This document shows, piece by piece, positions 37,634 to 45,957 of a stretch of DNA of 64,000 bases. The notes under the pieces are model-generated. The model had not been told where the DNA came from, did no database searches, and saw only the letters and a list, made by a program, of their open reading frames with translations. How positions within the stretch are numbered: the stretch's first letter is position 1; the number at the start of each line of letters is the position of its first letter. Origin of the DNA: Sporosarcina luteola. GTDB taxonomy: Bacteria; Bacillota; Bacilli; Bacillales_A; Planococcaceae. The position numbers and the translations under genes were made by a program. Location: contig JACHLS010000002.1 of the NCBI GenBank assembly GCA_014204635.1, positions 395,750 to 459,749 on the forward strand, in the 5' to 3' direction.

Positions 37634-38935
37634 ATGTTTCCACATGTTAGCGTCGTAATGCCCGTATATAATAGAGAAAAAGTAATATCATCTGCTATAG
37701 AAAGTATATTGAAACAGACATTTGAGAACTTTGAATTAATTATTATAGATGATGGGTCATCAGATTCAACAGTACAAATAATAAATAGTTTTAAGGATCC
37801 CAGAATTATTTTGATTCAACATAAGGAAAATAAGGGGGTTGCGGCAGCAAGAAACATGGGATATCGAACTGCAAAGGGGAGATTGATAGCAATAGCAGAT
37901 TCAGATGATATAAATCATGAGGATCGCTTATTGAAGCAAGTAGAGTACTTGGAGACACATCATGACGTAGATGTAGTAAGTTGTTGGTGTCAAAGCTTTG
38001 GTGATGGAATTGAAAAGGTAATATATAAATGTGACGAAACTGATGAAAAAATCAGGGCTGGATGGATATTTAATTCTAATGTTACATCTTTTATGATGTT
38101 CAGAAGACTAAAGCTAAAAGGACAAAATTTAATATTTCATAACGATACATACGTTGCTGCAGTGGATTATCAATGGTACACAGCTTTACCTAAATCAATT
38201 CGCATAGCTTGCGTGCAGGAAGTTCTTTATTATTATAGACGACATAAGAAGCAAATTAGTACTGATGGCTACAGCATACAACAATCATATGCAGATCAAA
38301 TTAGGTTAGAACAGTTAAAACTAATAGGGCTAGAGCCTTCAAAGGATGAATTTAGTGTTCATCATATTTTAATCGAGGAACAGAGTAATTTTGATATAGA
38401 TGAAAAAACATGGAATGATATAATTAAATGGTGTGAAAAGATAAAAAAAGCAAACGACAGTAAGATGCATTTTAGTCAACAATACTTAGATGAAATACTT
38501 TCTAGGAAATTAAGGAATCTTTTTATCAATGCACCTTTCTTTAACTCTAAAATATATAATATGTTGCATCAATCGTTGTTTAATGTGGAAATATATGATA
38601 ATAGTTTTAACTATAATCCGGAAAAGGTCAAGTTGATTTCCAGGGAAATGAATGAAAAAAAAATTATAATTTTTGGTGCAAAGTATATGGCATACAAAAT
38701 ATTGAAAGCTTTGGAACTTGGGGGTATTAATATAGAGTGCTTCGTAGATAACAATTCTATGAATAGAGGGGAAAATATTGAACAGTATATGATAAATTCT
38801 CCAAAAGACGTTAAATTTTCAGATAAAATTGTTGTTGTCTCTGTATTATCTGAAAGCCGTTATAAAATAAAAGAGCAACTATTACAAATGGGAGTTCCAA
38901 ACAAAAGTATTTATTTAATTGATGATTTACGTTAA
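37634..38935 (+). CDS. GT2 glycosyltransferase with C-terminal Rossmann domain
   Basis: A 433-residue protein. Residues 1-230 are a GT-A domain (HVSVVMPVYNREKVISSAIESIL, LIIIDDGSSDST, AIADSDDI with the DxD). The last 95 residues (KKIIIFGAKYMAYKILKAL, IECFVDNNSMNRG) are the accessory Rossmann domain shared with its neighbours. ATG 37634 follows GAGAGGTG; ATG 37601 is a poorer option. It is the intact relative of the truncated gene at 34889. Acceptor and sugar unknown. Confidence 0.85.
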   Translation: MFPHVSVVMPVYNREKVISSAIESILKQTFENFELIIIDDGSSDSTVQIINSFKDPRIILIQHKENKGVAAARNMGYRTAKGRLIAIADSDDINHEDRLLKQVEYLETHHDVDVVSCWCQSFGDGIEKVIYKCDETDEKIRAGWIFNSNVTSFMMFRRLKLKGQNLIFHNDTYVAAVDYQWYTALPKSIRIACVQEVLYYYRRHKKQISTDGYSIQQSYADQIRLEQLKLIGLEPSKDEFSVHHILIEEQSNFDIDEKTWNDIIKWCEKIKKANDSKMHFSQQYLDEILSRKLRNLFINAPFFNSKIYNMLHQSLFNVEIYDNSFNYNPEKVKLISREMNEKKIIIFGAKYMAYKILKALELGGINIECFVDNNSMNRGENIEQYMINSPKDVKFSDKIVVVSVLSESRYKIKEQLLQMGVPNKSIYLIDDLR

Positions 38936-39236
38936 AAGGTAAACCGAAATATAAGACTGTTACTTTCTGAAAACACCAATAAATAAAAGAGTGAAATATT
39001 TTTAGGAATTAACTTATGATTAAAAATTAATTTTATGATTTTCATAGGAATAAAACTGTTCAAATTTATTTAGTAGTTTAAAACAATACATGATTATTTC
39101 ATTATGGATGTAAAAGTTGCGAATGCATGATTTTTCATCTAGATAGCCGGATGTATAAAAGATTCAGTGTGTCTTATAATTAAATAAAGGAAGAACTGAT
39201 ATCGATAAAACATTGTAAAATACACAGGAGGTTATG
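38936..39236. other. AT-rich intergenic gap, nothing recognised
   Basis: About 300 bases with no supported gene, terminator or repeat. A good ribosome site (AGGAGG, 39226-39231) for the next gene is at its end. Confidence 0.55.
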
Positions 39237-40256
39237 ATGACTAAATTAAGTGTACTTACTACGATTTTTAATGGAGAAAAGTATTTGAAAGATATGTTCG
39301 AAAGTGTATTTTCTCAAACTTTTTCAGATTTCGAATGGATAATTGTTGATGATGGATCGACGGACAATACATGGAAAAAACTGAAGAAGTATCAAAAATT
39401 TGATGAGCGGATTAGACTTTATAAGTTGGATACCAATAAAGGGGTCGGGTATGCCAATCGGTTTGCTTTGTCCTTAGCTCAAGGTGAGTATATTGCTAAG
39501 GTAGATGTGGATGATATTAGTAAACCAAAAAGGTTTGAAAAACAAGTTGATGTTTTGAATGCTCAGCCTGATATAGATGTGGTGGATTCATATGTGGAAT
39601 ATTTTGCAGCCGATTTTGATAGTGAAATTTCACCGAGATTTTGTTCAATGAAAAATTATTACGATAATAAGGTTAATAAACCCTGGTCTAGCGAAGAAAT
39701 AGCGGAAAATCTGTACTGGCACTGTGCAGTTGTTAATGGGGCTATGATGGGGAGAAGAAAAAGTATAGAGTTTGTTGGATATTCTGCTAAGACAAAGTTG
39801 GCGGAGGACTATCTTCTTTTTTATAAGATGAACATATCGGGAATGAAATTCTATAAAATACGTGAAAACTTGGTTAGAATTAGAATTTCTAATGAATCTT
39901 TGACGGCGAGACAATTTCATTTAATTAGTGAAGCTAATCTTAATGTCAAACGATTTGGATTGGAAAGCTTTTTAAAATCAGATAATAGACCAATTGTTAT
40001 TTGGGGGGCTGGAAAAAAGGGAAAAGACACGTTACTTTATATAAAAAAAGAATTTGATATAGAGCCGGTTCTTTTTTTTGATTCAGATAAAAAAAAGGAA
40101 GGAAGCTATATTTCGGGAATTGAAATTGTTGCTCCTAGAAATATAGAAAAATACAAAATTTTAGTGGAATCTTCGTATGGTCAGGAAGAGATTATCGTTT
40201 ATTTAAAAAAGTATAACTGTAAACCTTTATTAGATTACTATGTAGCAACTGAATAG
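39237..40256 (+). CDS. GT2 glycosyltransferase with C-terminal Rossmann domain
   Basis: A 339-residue protein with GT-A motifs in residues 1-215 (LSVLTTIFNGEKYLKDMF, WIIVDDGSTDNT, YIAKVDVDDIS) and the shared Rossmann-like domain in the last 95 residues (RPIVIWGAGKKGKDTLL, VLFFDSDKKKEG). ATG 39237 is favoured over 39234 since AGGAGG ends at 39231. Transfers an unknown sugar, probably in surface glycan assembly. Confidence 0.85.
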   Translation: MTKLSVLTTIFNGEKYLKDMFESVFSQTFSDFEWIIVDDGSTDNTWKKLKKYQKFDERIRLYKLDTNKGVGYANRFALSLAQGEYIAKVDVDDISKPKRFEKQVDVLNAQPDIDVVDSYVEYFAADFDSEISPRFCSMKNYYDNKVNKPWSSEEIAENLYWHCAVVNGAMMGRRKSIEFVGYSAKTKLAEDYLLFYKMNISGMKFYKIRENLVRIRISNESLTARQFHLISEANLNVKRFGLESFLKSDNRPIVIWGAGKKGKDTLLYIKKEFDIEPVLFFDSDKKKEGSYISGIEIVAPRNIEKYKILVESSYGQEEIIVYLKKYNCKPLLDYYVATE

Positions 40257-40441
40257 TATTTAAATAATGATTTTTTAAAAAGACTAAGTATATAACAATA
40301 GAGACAAGTTTTCGCAAATCAACTGTAGAATGTGGTTAATTGTATGATTTTTTTTATATCCACATAGCGAAATGCATAATTTGAGATTAGAAGGTATAAG
40401 GGAGTTTGTATACCTGATTTAGAAGGCAGAAGTGCAAAGGG

Positions 40442-41524
40442 ATGAGAATGTTGAAATTGAAGAAGGAACAACTAAAAGTGTCAGTAATTATCACAAATTA
40501 TAATTATGCACAATATGTTCGCGAGGCAATTGAGTCAGTTTTAAATCAAAGCTATCAAAACTTTGAAATCATTGTTGTAGACGACGGTTCAACTGACGAA
40601 TCTGCCACTGTCTTGAGAAATTATGAAGAGAGCTATGCTGATAAAATTACTGTCATATCCCAAAAGAATGGCGGTCAAGCCTCAGCTTTTAATACGGGTT
40701 TTGAAAAGGCTACAGGGGATATTGTTGCTTTTTTAGATGCGGATGATTATTGGTATGAAAATAAGTTGTCAACAATCGTTAAGTATCATGAAAAGTATGA
40801 TGGAATTCAGCACAATCTGTTAATTAATAATGAAATTCCTTTTGTTTTATTGGAGGATCAGGTTGGAAAGCAACGGAGGTTGTTGGAGGAATATGGATTT
40901 TTTGGAACGATCCCAACCTCAGGATTATCCTTTACATATGAAAAGCTGAAAAAGGTATTTCCTATACCGACCGAATATAAAATATGTGCGGATTTGTATA
41001 TGAAAATGTTCTTTTTAAATGAAGGGAACGAAATATTTTCTTTGAACGGAGCCTTTGCAAACTATCGACACCACGACAATAATTTATGGTTTAACAATCA
41101 AAGTTTAACGATTTCTTATAATGAAATTACATTAAACTATATCAACAAAAATAGATACAGGAAAAACAAGAAAATGATATATAGAATTAATCCCGCAAAG
41201 ATGTATACAAAAGCGGGACTTGATTTACGAAAAATTAATGATAGTACGACGAGAATCGGCATATACGGCATGGGAGCAATTGCGCAAGAATTATATTTAG
41301 AATTAATAGCTAAGGATTATTCAGTTACCTTTTTTACAGACAGCGGAACAGAATCAGAAGGGACAACTTTTAATGGACTGCCTGTTATACCTTTTCGTCT
41401 CGTAGCTGCACGAGCAGAAGATTACGATTTACTTATAATCGCCAGTTCAGCGCAAACTGAAATTATTGCGGAGTTAAAGAAAAAAGGTTTTCCGAAAGAT
41501 AAATATATTGGATTGTATCTATAA
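40442..41524 (+). CDS. GT2 glycosyltransferase with C-terminal Rossmann domain
   Basis: A 360-residue protein: GT-A domain with VSVIITNYNYAQYVREAIESVL, IIVVDDGSTDES and VAFLDADDYW; last 95 residues are the shared Rossmann-like module (TRIGIYGMGAIAQELYLEL, VTFFTDSGTESEG). It is closely related to the next protein, so the pair probably arose by duplication. ATG 40442 or 40448 both suit the AAAGGG upstream. Confidence 0.86.
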   Translation: MRMLKLKKEQLKVSVIITNYNYAQYVREAIESVLNQSYQNFEIIVVDDGSTDESATVLRNYEESYADKITVISQKNGGQASAFNTGFEKATGDIVAFLDADDYWYENKLSTIVKYHEKYDGIQHNLLINNEIPFVLLEDQVGKQRRLLEEYGFFGTIPTSGLSFTYEKLKKVFPIPTEYKICADLYMKMFFLNEGNEIFSLNGAFANYRHHDNNLWFNNQSLTISYNEITLNYINKNRYRKNKKMIYRINPAKMYTKAGLDLRKINDSTTRIGIYGMGAIAQELYLELIAKDYSVTFFTDSGTESEGTTFNGLPVIPFRLVAARAEDYDLLIIASSAQTEIIAELKKKGFPKDKYIGLYL

Positions 41525-41546
41525 TGAAGAAGGGAGGGAAGCTGTT

Positions 41547-42602
41547 ATAGAGACTCTTGTTTCGGTTGTATTGACGAATTACAATTACAACCAATATTTA
41601 CATGAAGCGATAGATTCAGTCTTAAACCAGACATATGAAAATTTTGAATTGGTTATTGTTGACGATGGTTCGACAGATGACTCTAAAGAAATTATTCAAT
41701 CTTATTATCTGAAATACCCCAATAAGATTAAAGTTATTTTTAAAGAAAATGGTGGGCAAGGATCGGCTTTTAATGCTGGAATTGAAAATGCTAACGGAGA
41801 GATTATCGCCTTTTTAGATGCAGATGATTTTTGGTATCCTAGAAAGTTGGAAGTAATTGTACCTTATCATCTGAAGTATAAAGGCGTACAGCATAATCTA
41901 TTGATTAACGGTAAATACAAATACGTTTTCCTAAGAGACGGTACGAATACGAGAAATGCATTCTTAAATGATGGATTTACAGGAACAATTCCTACATCAG
42001 GACTTTCCTACAGTAGGGATGAGTTAAGAAAAAATATATTACCAGTACCAGAGGAAGACTATATAATCTGTTCAGATGCTTATATAAGATCCCAATTCCT
42101 AATACACAATGATATCTTTAGCATTGATCAAGCTTTAGGCTATTACCGAGCACATTCAACCAATCAATTTTTCAATAATAAAAACCGCCATTTAAATACT
42201 GTGTTACAAGCAACAAATGATGCGTTAAAAAAGTATAATGAGCAGTATGGTTGTGAATTGCCTTTGCATGAAGATCATGTGCTAATCTATACGCAACGTA
42301 TGTATAACTCATTACAAGTTAGTCCTAATGACAAGAGGAACTATGTTATTTATGGCACAGGGTATGCAGGAAATTATTATTACGAGCAGTTGAAAGAATC
42401 TGGGCAAATTGTTGCGTTTGTCAGTACCTTCCCGAATAATGATAGTTTTAATGGGCTTCCGTTGTGGGATATTGAAAAGTTGAAAGAATACAGAAATAAA
42501 TACAGTTTTATTTTAATTGCGAGCCAACAAATGGCCGAAATATACGAAACTCTGCTAGAGCATGGAATCGAAGAATCAAAAATTATTCATCCGCGAATGT
42601 AG
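41547..42602 (+). CDS. GT2 glycosyltransferase with C-terminal Rossmann domain, atypical start
   Basis: GT-A domain (VSVVLTNYNYNQYLHEAIDSVL, LVIVDDGSTDDS, IAFLDADDFW) followed by the shared Rossmann-like module (RNYVIYGTGYAGNYYYEQL). The only ordinary start in frame, TTG 41508, lies inside the previous gene with no ribosome site. A strong AGGGAGGG (41531-41538) instead points to codon ATA at 41547, which gives the family's usual short N-terminus (about 351 residues). The start is uncertain; an extended version from 41508 would be 364 residues. Confidence 0.75.
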   Translation: METLVSVVLTNYNYNQYLHEAIDSVLNQTYENFELVIVDDGSTDDSKEIIQSYYLKYPNKIKVIFKENGGQGSAFNAGIENANGEIIAFLDADDFWYPRKLEVIVPYHLKYKGVQHNLLINGKYKYVFLRDGTNTRNAFLNDGFTGTIPTSGLSYSRDELRKNILPVPEEDYIICSDAYIRSQFLIHNDIFSIDQALGYYRAHSTNQFFNNKNRHLNTVLQATNDALKKYNEQYGCELPLHEDHVLIYTQRMYNSLQVSPNDKRNYVIYGTGYAGNYYYEQLKESGQIVAFVSTFPNNDSFNGLPLWDIEKLKEYRNKYSFILIASQQMAEIYETLLEHGIEESKIIHPRM

Positions 42603-42614
42603 GGAGATGATTAG

Positions 42615-43484
42615 TTGGAGGAAATTATCGTTTTTGGGGCAAGTATTGGTGGCTTGAATTACATGAAAAATCAGACGACGTATAAGGTGTTAGCTGTTGC
42701 GGATAATGATCAGAAGAAACAAGGTATGGACATTGCGGATGGTATTTATGTAATATTGCCGTCAGATATTAAAAATTATAATTATGATCGTATTGTGGTT
42801 GCGAGTATGTACATAGAGGGCATAACGGAACAGTTAGTGCATGAACTTAACGTGAAGCCGGAATGTATTGAATATGCCCCCAAGCGATTGATGAAAACTT
42901 TGGTATCTAGCTTTGAAGATCAAGAGACGGTAAAGTTTGCAAAAAAAGTATTATTTGGGCTTGCTCATTTTTTAGATGAAAAAAACTATACATATTATTT
43001 GAACTTCGGCACGCTTCTTGGCATTGTGAGAGAAGGAAGACTTTTGCCGTGGGATGATGATATTGATATTACGGTACTTGCAAAAGATATAACTGATTAT
43101 GCGTTTCGTGCAGAAATTCAGCATTTTTTTAAGCAGTATGCAATAGATGCTGTATTCCACATGAAAGTATCCGATGAGGAATTGGTTGGCATAGACATTG
43201 ACTTGGAAAGTGAAATAGTATTACCATTCACAATTTCTATTGATTTAGCAAGAGTGAAAGGTGAATATATACATCTTCCGATTGATAAAATACCGTCTCA
43301 GTATTTCGAACAAAAAGATACAATATATTTAGACGGCGTTCCATTATTCGCTCCTTATCCTAGCAAACAATACTTAACGTATGTATATAATGATTGGGAA
43401 ACAGTTAAGAAGAACGTTTCTTTTATGGATAATACAACAACGTATAATGAGCCTGGCAATATGAAGATTCATACAGTAGATTGA
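42615..43484 (+). CDS. LicD-family transferase with N-terminal Rossmann domain
   Basis: A 289-residue protein. Residues 1-95 are the shared Rossmann-like module (EEIIVFGASIGGLNYMKN, AVADNDQKKQG). Residues 110-289 are a LicD nucleotidyltransferase-fold domain (YYLNFGTLLGIVREGR then LPWDDDIDI, about residues 127-152) with the paired acidic residues. LicD proteins attach phosphocholine or phosphoribitol from CDP-linked donors. The next two genes look like makers of such a donor. TTG 42615 follows GGGAGATGA. Confidence 0.86.
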   Translation: MEEIIVFGASIGGLNYMKNQTTYKVLAVADNDQKKQGMDIADGIYVILPSDIKNYNYDRIVVASMYIEGITEQLVHELNVKPECIEYAPKRLMKTLVSSFEDQETVKFAKKVLFGLAHFLDEKNYTYYLNFGTLLGIVREGRLLPWDDDIDITVLAKDITDYAFRAEIQHFFKQYAIDAVFHMKVSDEELVGIDIDLESEIVLPFTISIDLARVKGEYIHLPIDKIPSQYFEQKDTIYLDGVPLFAPYPSKQYLTYVYNDWETVKKNVSFMDNTTTYNEPGNMKIHTVD

Positions 43485-43495
43485 GGTGAGATGTA

Positions 43496-44182
43496 TTGGT
43501 ATCCTTTATTTTATTAGCTGCAGGAAAAGGTTCCAGAGTAGAACAAAAGATGCCAAAGCAATATGTATCAATCGCGGGTAAACCTTTACTTTTACATGTA
43601 TTGGACAAGCTCACCAAAATACAAGAAATCGATCAATTAATTATTTGCTGTGAGTTAGAGTATTCGGGGCTGATTGATACTATGATAGCGAATCATTATC
43701 CAGGGTTGGCATATGAACTCATTGAAGGTGGAGCGACCCGACAACAATCTGTTTGGCATGGTCTGCAAGTTTGTAAAAACGAAACCGTGGTAATTCATGA
43801 AGCGGCACGGCCATTCGTGAGAACTAAAGATTTTTTGAGATTGATTCAAGATGAAATGCCCAATGTTATTTACGGTGCTGACATTCCTTTTACGGTATTA
43901 AAAGGTAAAGAGTTTGTTGAAGATGTTTTGAAACGAGATGAACTTGTAAATGTACAATTGCCACAGAAGTTTGTAACGAGTAGATTAAAAGAAGCCTATA
44001 AGAAAGCGTTAGCTAATAAACAAGAGTTTACAGAGGATGCGGGGCTTTTCTATACATATTGTGAAGCTGAGAAAATTAAGGTACTTAAAGGTTTACAATA
44101 TAATATAAAAGTGACCTATCCGATTGATTTTTTAGTTGGTGAAGTGATCTATAGAGAATATATTGTCGGACGGGAGGAATAA
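43496..44182 (+). CDS. IspD/TarI-family cytidylyltransferase
   Basis: A 228-residue CTP-dependent nucleotidyltransferase (FILLAAGKGSRVEQKMPKQY at residues 4-23, HEAARPFVR near residue 100, TEDAGLF near 182). It has the fold of IspD and TarI. Its place between a LicD gene and an SDR gene favours CDP-ribitol or CDP-glycerol-like synthesis over isoprenoid synthesis. TTG 43496 follows GAGGTGAG (43483-43490). Confidence 0.85.
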   Translation: MVSFILLAAGKGSRVEQKMPKQYVSIAGKPLLLHVLDKLTKIQEIDQLIICCELEYSGLIDTMIANHYPGLAYELIEGGATRQQSVWHGLQVCKNETVVIHEAARPFVRTKDFLRLIQDEMPNVIYGADIPFTVLKGKEFVEDVLKRDELVNVQLPQKFVTSRLKEAYKKALANKQEFTEDAGLFYTYCEAEKIKVLKGLQYNIKVTYPIDFLVGEVIYREYIVGREE

Positions 44183-44185
44183 CGA

Positions 44186-44890
44186 ATGACCACCGTCATC
44201 ATCACGGGTGCCAGCCGGGGGATTGGAAGAGCTACTGCAGTCAAGTTAAGCCATTGCTCGCAAGTTGACAATATGGTACTGATCGCGACAAATTATGATG
44301 GGTTACTCGAGACACAGCGGCAAATGTCGAGCGGAGTACATAGTGAATTAATTGTCTTCGATCTATCTCAGTTGTGGAATATTGATCAAATGGTACAGTC
44401 GATTTATGATAAGTACGGTTCTATAGATTGGTTGTTAAATATTGCTGGTTACGCCGATCCTCAACTGCTACTTGACACAACAATTGATAATTTATCCCAA
44501 ACATTTACAGTTAATTTCTTCTCGATGGCAATTCTCACAAAAGCAGTTGTGAAGTTTATGAAGTTGAATGAGCAATCCCAAATTGTTAATGTCGCTTCGA
44601 CTGCCGGATCTACACCGCGTCCCGGTTGGTCAGCTTATGCCGCGTCAAAAGCGGCCGTTATTAATTTTTCCGAAACGTTGTCTGAAGAATTGGCTGAATA
44701 TCATATTGCAGTTTATTGTGTTTCCCCAGGAAGAACTGCGACAGACTTAAGGAAACGGCTTGCCCCTGAAGAAGATCCAACAACGATTATGCAGCCGGAA
44801 GATGTAGCATACACAATTTATACACTGTTAACCGATGAAACACAATGTTTAGCAGGACAAGATTTAATCGTTCGCAATAAAAAAATGTAA
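44186..44890 (+). CDS. SDR-family reductase, possible ribulose-5-phosphate reductase
   Basis: A 234-residue short-chain dehydrogenase: NADP site TGASRGIGRAT (residues 7-17), NIAGYAD, catalytic Ser in VASTAGS and YAASK near residue 151. An IspD-type cytidylyltransferase next to an SDR recalls the fused Bcs1/Acs1 enzyme of Haemophilus influenzae, which reduces ribulose-5-phosphate and makes CDP-ribitol. The role here is inferred from that pairing. It starts 3 bp after the cytidylyltransferase stop. Confidence 0.82.
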   Translation: MTTVIITGASRGIGRATAVKLSHCSQVDNMVLIATNYDGLLETQRQMSSGVHSELIVFDLSQLWNIDQMVQSIYDKYGSIDWLLNIAGYADPQLLLDTTIDNLSQTFTVNFFSMAILTKAVVKFMKLNEQSQIVNVASTAGSTPRPGWSAYAASKAAVINFSETLSEELAEYHIAVYCVSPGRTATDLRKRLAPEEDPTTIMQPEDVAYTIYTLLTDETQCLAGQDLIVRNKKM

Positions 44891-44933
44891 TTTAAAAGTT
44901 TTGATATTTAGGTTATTTGAATGGAGAATAGAA

Positions 44934-45173
44934 ATGAACAATCAAAAACTACAATCTGTTTTCACCGAAGCACTAGGCATTGATGCATCTCAAGTGGTAG
45001 ACGACCTAACATACAACTCGATACCGGAATGGGACTCAATTGCACATATGGCGTTAGTAGCGGAGATTGATGACCAATTCGATATCATGCTTGACACGGA
45101 CGATGTGCTTGACATGAGTTCCTACGCAAAGGCAAAGGAAATATTATCAAAATACGATATCGAGTTTGAATAG
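44934..45173 (+). CDS. Acyl carrier protein
   Basis: A 79-residue acidic helical protein with the phosphopantetheine attachment serine in PEWDSIAHM (Ser 35). It is a stand-alone ACP outside any fatty-acid cluster, immediately followed by a FabG-like reductase, an adenylate-forming ligase and LuxE/LuxC homologues, so it probably carries the acyl group for that cassette. ATG 44934 follows GGAGAATAG. Confidence 0.88.
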   Translation: MNNQKLQSVFTEALGIDASQVVDDLTYNSIPEWDSIAHMALVAEIDDQFDIMLDTDDVLDMSSYAKAKEILSKYDIEFE

Positions 45174-45183
45174 GGGCCGCATC

Positions 45184-45921
45184 ATGCTAACGGATAAAGT
45201 GATTCTTGTAACAGGTGCTACTCGCGGTATCGGAGAAGCAACAGCAATCAAACTGGCAGCGTATGGTGCGCGTATCGTTTTGCATGGGCGTAACGCTGAT
45301 GATTTGGCAGAAACCATTCAACACGTTCAATCGCTTGGCGGTGAACCGTTTGTTGTGGAATATGATATGACCGATGAAGCCGGAATGAAGAAGGCTGCAA
45401 TGGCGATTCGAAAGGAATTTGGCAAGCTTGATGGCCTTGTCAATAACGCAGGCATGATGCATGAAGGTTTGCTTGGGATGGTGAAAACGGAAACCATTCA
45501 GCAAATGATGGATGTGAATGTGACTTCTCTGTTACTGCAAATGCAGTACGCAGCAAAGTTGATGGGGAAAATTGATTCTAGTTCTATCGTCAATATGAGT
45601 TCAATTATTGGATTGCACGGTGCAGAAGGAAGTGCTGCTTACGGGGCTAGTAAAGCGGCGGTTGTCGGTTTGACAAAGTCTGCGGCCAAGGAGTGGGCGG
45701 CTAAAGGCATTCGCGTCAATGCTGTGGCGCCCGGATTTATCGATACAGATTTGACGGCACATTACAAAGGTGAACGGAAGGAAGCTGTGCTGCAGACGAT
45801 TAAAATGAATCGTTTTGGAGGAGCGGAAGAAGTGGCCAATGTGATTGCTTTTTTATTATCCGATTTGGCTTCATATGTAACAGGACAAGTGATTGGTGTG
45901 GATGGAGGCATGGTGATATAA
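45184..45921 (+). CDS. FabG-like 3-oxoacyl-ACP reductase
   Basis: A 245-residue SDR: TGATRGIGEAT at residues 10-20, NNAGMMHEG, catalytic Ser in VNMSSIIG and YGASKAAVVG near residue 155, and a C-terminal TGQVIGVDGGMVI typical of FabG. It likely reduces a 3-oxoacyl group on the neighbouring ACP to a 3-hydroxyacyl group, but a sugar substrate is possible. ATG 45184 is preferred over TTG 45166 for its spacing to AGGGG. Confidence 0.88.
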   Translation: MLTDKVILVTGATRGIGEATAIKLAAYGARIVLHGRNADDLAETIQHVQSLGGEPFVVEYDMTDEAGMKKAAMAIRKEFGKLDGLVNNAGMMHEGLLGMVKTETIQQMMDVNVTSLLLQMQYAAKLMGKIDSSSIVNMSSIIGLHGAEGSAAYGASKAAVVGLTKSAAKEWAAKGIRVNAVAPGFIDTDLTAHYKGERKEAVLQTIKMNRFGGAEEVANVIAFLLSDLASYVTGQVIGVDGGMVI

Positions 45922-45957
45922 CCATGTCTTTTTTGTTATAGTAAATGGAGGAAAGGT

